Assembly: GCA_012523875.1 (NCBI GenBank)
Contig: JAAYSW010000168.1
Location: 1-8,507 of the forward strand
Direction: 5' to 3'
DNA from: Clostridiales bacterium
GTDB lineage: Bacteria; Bacillota; Clostridia; Oscillospirales; Ruminococcaceae
DNA length: 8,507 nt
Within the stretch, counting starts at the first letter, position 1. Each line of letters starts with the position of its first letter. The position numbers and the translations under genes are program-made. Under the pieces are notes generated by a model. That model was not told the DNA's origin, searched no databases, and saw only the letters and a list, made by a program, of their open reading frames with translations. Below, in pieces: positions 7,466 to 8,507 of the stretch.

Positions 7466-7482
7466 AAATCATTGTCAACTTT
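7452..7482 (+). terminator. Possible weak terminator hairpin of prfB overlapping the bioY operator
   Basis: AAAGTT-T-GAC (7452-7461) pairs with GTCAACTTT (7474-7482) with one bulged T, giving 9 pairs around a 12-base loop, followed by ATTTT. The 5' arm lies in the last prfB codons and the 3' arm is the left half of the biotin operator. The short, AT-rich stem makes termination incomplete at best. Confidence 0.4.
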
Positions 7483-7503
7483 ATTTTGTGCAGGGGTTGA
7501 CAA
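7472..7503. promoter_or_regulatory. BirA-type biotin operator upstream of bioY
   Basis: A perfect inverted repeat, TTGTCAAC (7472-7479) and GTTGACAA (7496-7503), is separated by 16 bases. This matches the known architecture of BirA (biotin repressor) sites: TTGTNAAC-type half sites with 14-16 bases between them. The right half overlaps the bioY -35 box (7497-7502), so a bound repressor would block RNA polymerase. It implies that this organism has a BirA with a DNA-binding N-terminal domain, encoded outside the window. Confidence 0.85.
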
Positions 7504-7525
7504 CCTGTTTTGTATATGTTATAAT
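7497..7525 (+). promoter_or_regulatory. Consensus promoter of bioY
   Basis: TTGACA (7497-7502) and TATAAT (7520-7525) are both perfect with a 17-base spacer, and TGT before the -10 adds an extended -10 element. Transcription should start near 7532, leaving a very short leader of about 24 bases. The -35 lies inside the biotin operator. Confidence 0.88.
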
Positions 7526-7549
7526 CCTCCTATAAACTTTTTAGGAGGA
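7525..7549 (+). repeat. Inverted repeat able to mask the bioY Shine-Dalgarno in read-through RNA
   Basis: TCCTCCTA (7525-7532) is perfectly complementary to TAGGAGGA (7542-7549), which contains the bioY ribosome-binding site; the loop is 9 bases. The left arm spans the end of the -10 box to the predicted start site, so RNA begun at the bioY promoter would lack most of it, while RNA extended from prfB would carry both arms. Confidence 0.65.
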
Positions 7550-7555
7550 TTTTCT

Positions 7556-8089
7556 ATGTCAAAATCAAAATCATTAACTATCCCCGCATTATTCACTGCA
7601 TTAATTGTAATCCTATCCCAAATCTCGATTCCAATTCAGCCAATTCCATTTACTTTTTCTTTATTAGCTATTTTCTTAACAGCTGCATTACTTCCACCAA
7701 AACAAGCATTTCTATCGGTGTTTACATATGTAATGCTTGGCATTATAGGGTTACCTGTGTTCGCTGGATTTCGTGGTGGATTAAATATAATCCTTGGTTT
7801 TACTGGTGGATTTATAATGGCATATCCATTAATGGCACTCGTAATTGCTCTTATGGTCAAGCTTGGGAAAAATAAAAATCTATCTTTCACCATAATTGGA
7901 ATGTTAATTGCCTTAGTGATTTGTTACTTAATGGGGTGTATATGGTATATGATTGTTGCAAAATCCTCATTCTCACAGGCCTTCTCTCTTTGCGTTGCAC
8001 CATTTATTTTGTTTGATATCATAAAAATATGCATTGCATTTGCTTTTTCAGTTGCACTAAGGAAAGCTATTCCTACGCTTGCAACATAA
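7556..8089 (+). CDS. bioY: BioY biotin transporter, substrate-binding S component of an ECF system
   Basis: BioY binds biotin in the membrane and works with the energy-coupling factor module (EcfA, EcfA', EcfT). None of those genes is in the window, suggesting a shared module encoded elsewhere. The 177 residues are of family length and almost wholly hydrophobic, with about six membrane segments (roughly 8-28, 33-47, 51-70, 76-101, 110-134 and 142-168). Family features include PIQPIPFTFSLLAIFL (26-41), the Gly-rich GIIGLPVFAGFRGG followed by LGFTGGFIMAYPL, and PFILFDIIKI with an Asp-Lys pair (D154, K157) in the last segment. The start at 7556 is fixed by AGGAGGA (7543-7549) 6 bases upstream; an in-frame ATG at 7472 lies upstream of the promoter and is rejected. 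Control is by the BirA-type operator. The stop codon directly abuts an IS66-like element, so the last few residues could have been altered by that insertion. Confidence 0.95.
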   Translation: MSKSKSLTIPALFTALIVILSQISIPIQPIPFTFSLLAIFLTAALLPPKQAFLSVFTYVMLGIIGLPVFAGFRGGLNIILGFTGGFIMAYPLMALVIALMVKLGKNKNLSFTIIGMLIALVICYLMGCIWYMIVAKSSFSQAFSLCVAPFILFDIIKICIAFAFSVALRKAIPTLAT

Positions 8090-8108
8090 CCGTCAAAAAG
8101 TCCCCACC
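8090..8108 (+). repeat. Right terminal inverted repeat of the IS66-like element
   Basis: The sequence CCGTCAAAAAGTCCCCACC begins one base after the bioY stop codon and mirrors the opposite end of the element at 8245-8263. Confidence 0.65.
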
Positions 8109-8124
8109 TTGACACTGATTGAAA

Positions 8125-8199
8125 ACACCACCCACGCTGGCTTTTGCCACTCTCTCTAAACCTCCTGATCATTTCTTCCCATTTATTCTGGGCTGTCAT
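8125..8199 (-). pseudogene. Truncated IS66-family accessory protein TnpA, first ~25 codons
   Basis: From the ATG at 8197-8199, preceded by AGGAGG, the frame reads MTAQNKWEEMIRRFRESGKS followed by QRGWC. This resembles the N-terminus of IS66-family TnpA (small helix-turn-helix accessory protein), which typically opens M-T-x-x-x-KW-x-x-I and has SGxSxRxxC soon after. The similarity then stops. The frame stays open across the element's right end and into the antisense of bioY down to 7924, but that tail is an accident of sequence, not a protein domain. A full TnpA is roughly 100 residues or more, so this is a dead fragment. IS66 is my recognition by pattern, not by search. Confidence 0.65.
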
Positions 8200-8244
8200 T
8201 GCAACCACCTCCTACTACTACCTTAGCACGGATTTTCTGTTTAC

Positions 8245-8263
8245 GGTAGGGGGTATTTGACGG
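8245..8263 (-). repeat. Left terminal inverted repeat of the IS66-like element
   Basis: Read on the minus strand this is CCGTCAAATACCCCCTACC. It is the end upstream of the tnpA fragment and pairs with 8090-8108. Confidence 0.65.
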
Positions 8264-8316
8264 ATACATTTGTTTCACTTTTGACTGTGTTGGTTTATTA
8301 TAATTTTCAAATCAAA

Positions 8317-8356
8317 ACCTCCCACTGTAGTTTTACTACAATAGGAGGTCTTTTTA
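8317..8356. terminator. Bidirectional terminator downstream of bioY
   Basis: A 14-base stem with two C-A mismatches pairs ACCTCCCACTGTAG (8317-8330) with CTACAATAGGAGGT (8336-8349) around TTTTA, followed by CTTTTT on the plus strand. On the minus strand the stem is followed by TTTTGATTT, so it could also serve a convergent gene. It lies 227 bases after bioY because the IS66-like element sits in between. Confidence 0.82.
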
Positions 8357-8417
8357 CAATATCTTTTTTACTTAACATGTCATAAAAATCTAATAATGTA
8401 ATTTCAAACTAATGCCT

Positions 8418-8470
8418 ATACTTAGTTTTGTGGACCTAAGTCATCTTGAGTGATTTGCTTAACTAAGTAT
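8418..8470. repeat. Perfect 10-bp inverted repeat with nested copies
   Basis: ATACTTAGTT (8418-8427) is the exact reverse complement of AACTAAGTAT (8461-8470), 33 bases apart. A third element, CTAAGT at 8436-8441, can pair with ACTTAG of the left arm, giving two alternative hairpins. Function is unknown. Confidence 0.5.
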
Positions 8471-8507
8471 TTAGCAATATGCATATTATCTGCCATGTTC
8501 AACATGT
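8422..8507 (-). CDS. Possible 3' end of an unidentified gene, cut by window edge
   Basis: A minus-strand frame is open from the right edge to a TAA at 8422-8424 and reads MLNMADNMHIAKYLVKQITQ followed by DDLGPQN (27 residues). I do not recognise it. The only support is its placement: a terminator that also works on the minus strand lies about 70 bases downstream. Against it, the segment is short and overlaps a perfect inverted repeat, so it might be non-coding. It has no visible Shine-Dalgarno, as expected if it is the tail of a longer gene. The rest of 8357-8421 shows no feature. Confidence 0.3.
   Translation of the reverse strand, partial: MLNMADNMHIAKYLVKQITQDDLGPQN

Larger units (their letters stand above)
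8090..8263 (-). mobile_element. MITE-like, internally deleted IS66-family element
   Basis: This 174-base segment is bounded by imperfect inverted repeats: CCGTCAAAAAGTCCCCACC from 8090 inward and CCGTCAAATACCCCCTACC from 8263 inward (first 8 bases identical, CCCC-ACC shared with small shifts). Read on the minus strand it has a left end of about 64 bases, a Shine-Dalgarno AGGAGG, the start of an IS66-type tnpA, and then jumps straight to the right end, so nearly all of the transposase region is missing. ACAT occurs just outside each end (8084-8087 and 8266-8269), but no convincing 8-base target duplication, typical of IS66, is seen. Exact ends may be off by a few bases. Confidence 0.7.

Noticed and set aside
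7472..7555. N-terminal extension of BioY by 28 residues
   Set aside because: It spans the biotin operator, promoter and Shine-Dalgarno; translation from 7556 is clearly correct.
7924..8124. Continuation of the tnpA-like minus-strand frame antisense to bioY
   Set aside because: Only the first 25 codons resemble TnpA; the remainder is antisense of a real membrane-protein gene and shows no domain.
8413..8454. Short plus-strand peptide frame MPILSFVDLSHLE, considered as a signalling peptide
   Set aside because: No ribosome-binding site, no secretion signal, and it overlaps the inverted repeat; nothing supports translation.
1..8507. CRISPR arrays, toxin-antitoxin pairs, defence genes, tRNA or rRNA genes
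   Set aside because: I saw no regularly spaced direct repeats, no cloverleaf or rRNA-like sequence, and every sizeable gene is accounted for by housekeeping, transport or unknown membrane families.

Overview
The window is AT-rich, with Shine-Dalgarno-led genes, near-consensus sigma-A promoters, a TTG start on galU and an rpsF-ssb-rpsR operon. This fits a low-GC Gram-positive bacterium of the Clostridia; I cannot place it below class with confidence. Most of it is core genome: a partial malQ, tex, rpsR, ssb, rpsF, galU, a RING/zinc-ribbon membrane protein, prfB and bioY. An accessory tract with an IS66-derived remnant lies at the right-hand end.

Layout. Positions 1-626 (minus) hold the first 208 codons of a 4-alpha-glucanotransferase (malQ), running off the left edge. 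A 276-base divergent intergenic region carries one promoter for malQ and one for tex. tex (903-3050, plus) meets the rpsF-ssb-rpsR operon (minus, 4236 down to 3143) tail to tail at a bidirectional terminator near 3082-3120. The rpsF promoter begins 6 bases past the galU stop. galU (minus) lies 20 bases behind a gene for a zinc-finger membrane protein (5228-6163, minus), probably in one transcript. That gene diverges from prfB (6365-7465, plus), and each has its own promoter. bioY (7556-8089, plus) follows prfB and has a separate, elaborate control region. After bioY come a 174-base element with imperfect terminal inverted repeats and a broken IS66-type tnpA start, then a bidirectional terminator, then what may be the 3' end of a convergent gene.

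Function. tex, rpsF, ssb, rpsR and prfB serve transcription, translation and replication. malQ and galU handle glucans and UDP-glucose. bioY is the substrate-binding subunit of a biotin ECF transporter.

The most interesting stretch is 7452-7549. A perfect inverted repeat of the BirA biotin-operator type overlaps the bioY -35 box. Just downstream, a perfect 8-bp inverted repeat pairs the bioY Shine-Dalgarno with bases lying between the -10 box and the predicted transcription start. Only read-through RNA from prfB would carry both arms, so the repeat may silence translation of read-through messages. The left operator arm also pairs with the tail of prfB. Other points of note are an RF2 gene without the programmed frameshift and the MITE-like IS66 derivative lodged between bioY and its likely terminator. 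I found no defence system, CRISPR array, tRNA or rRNA.
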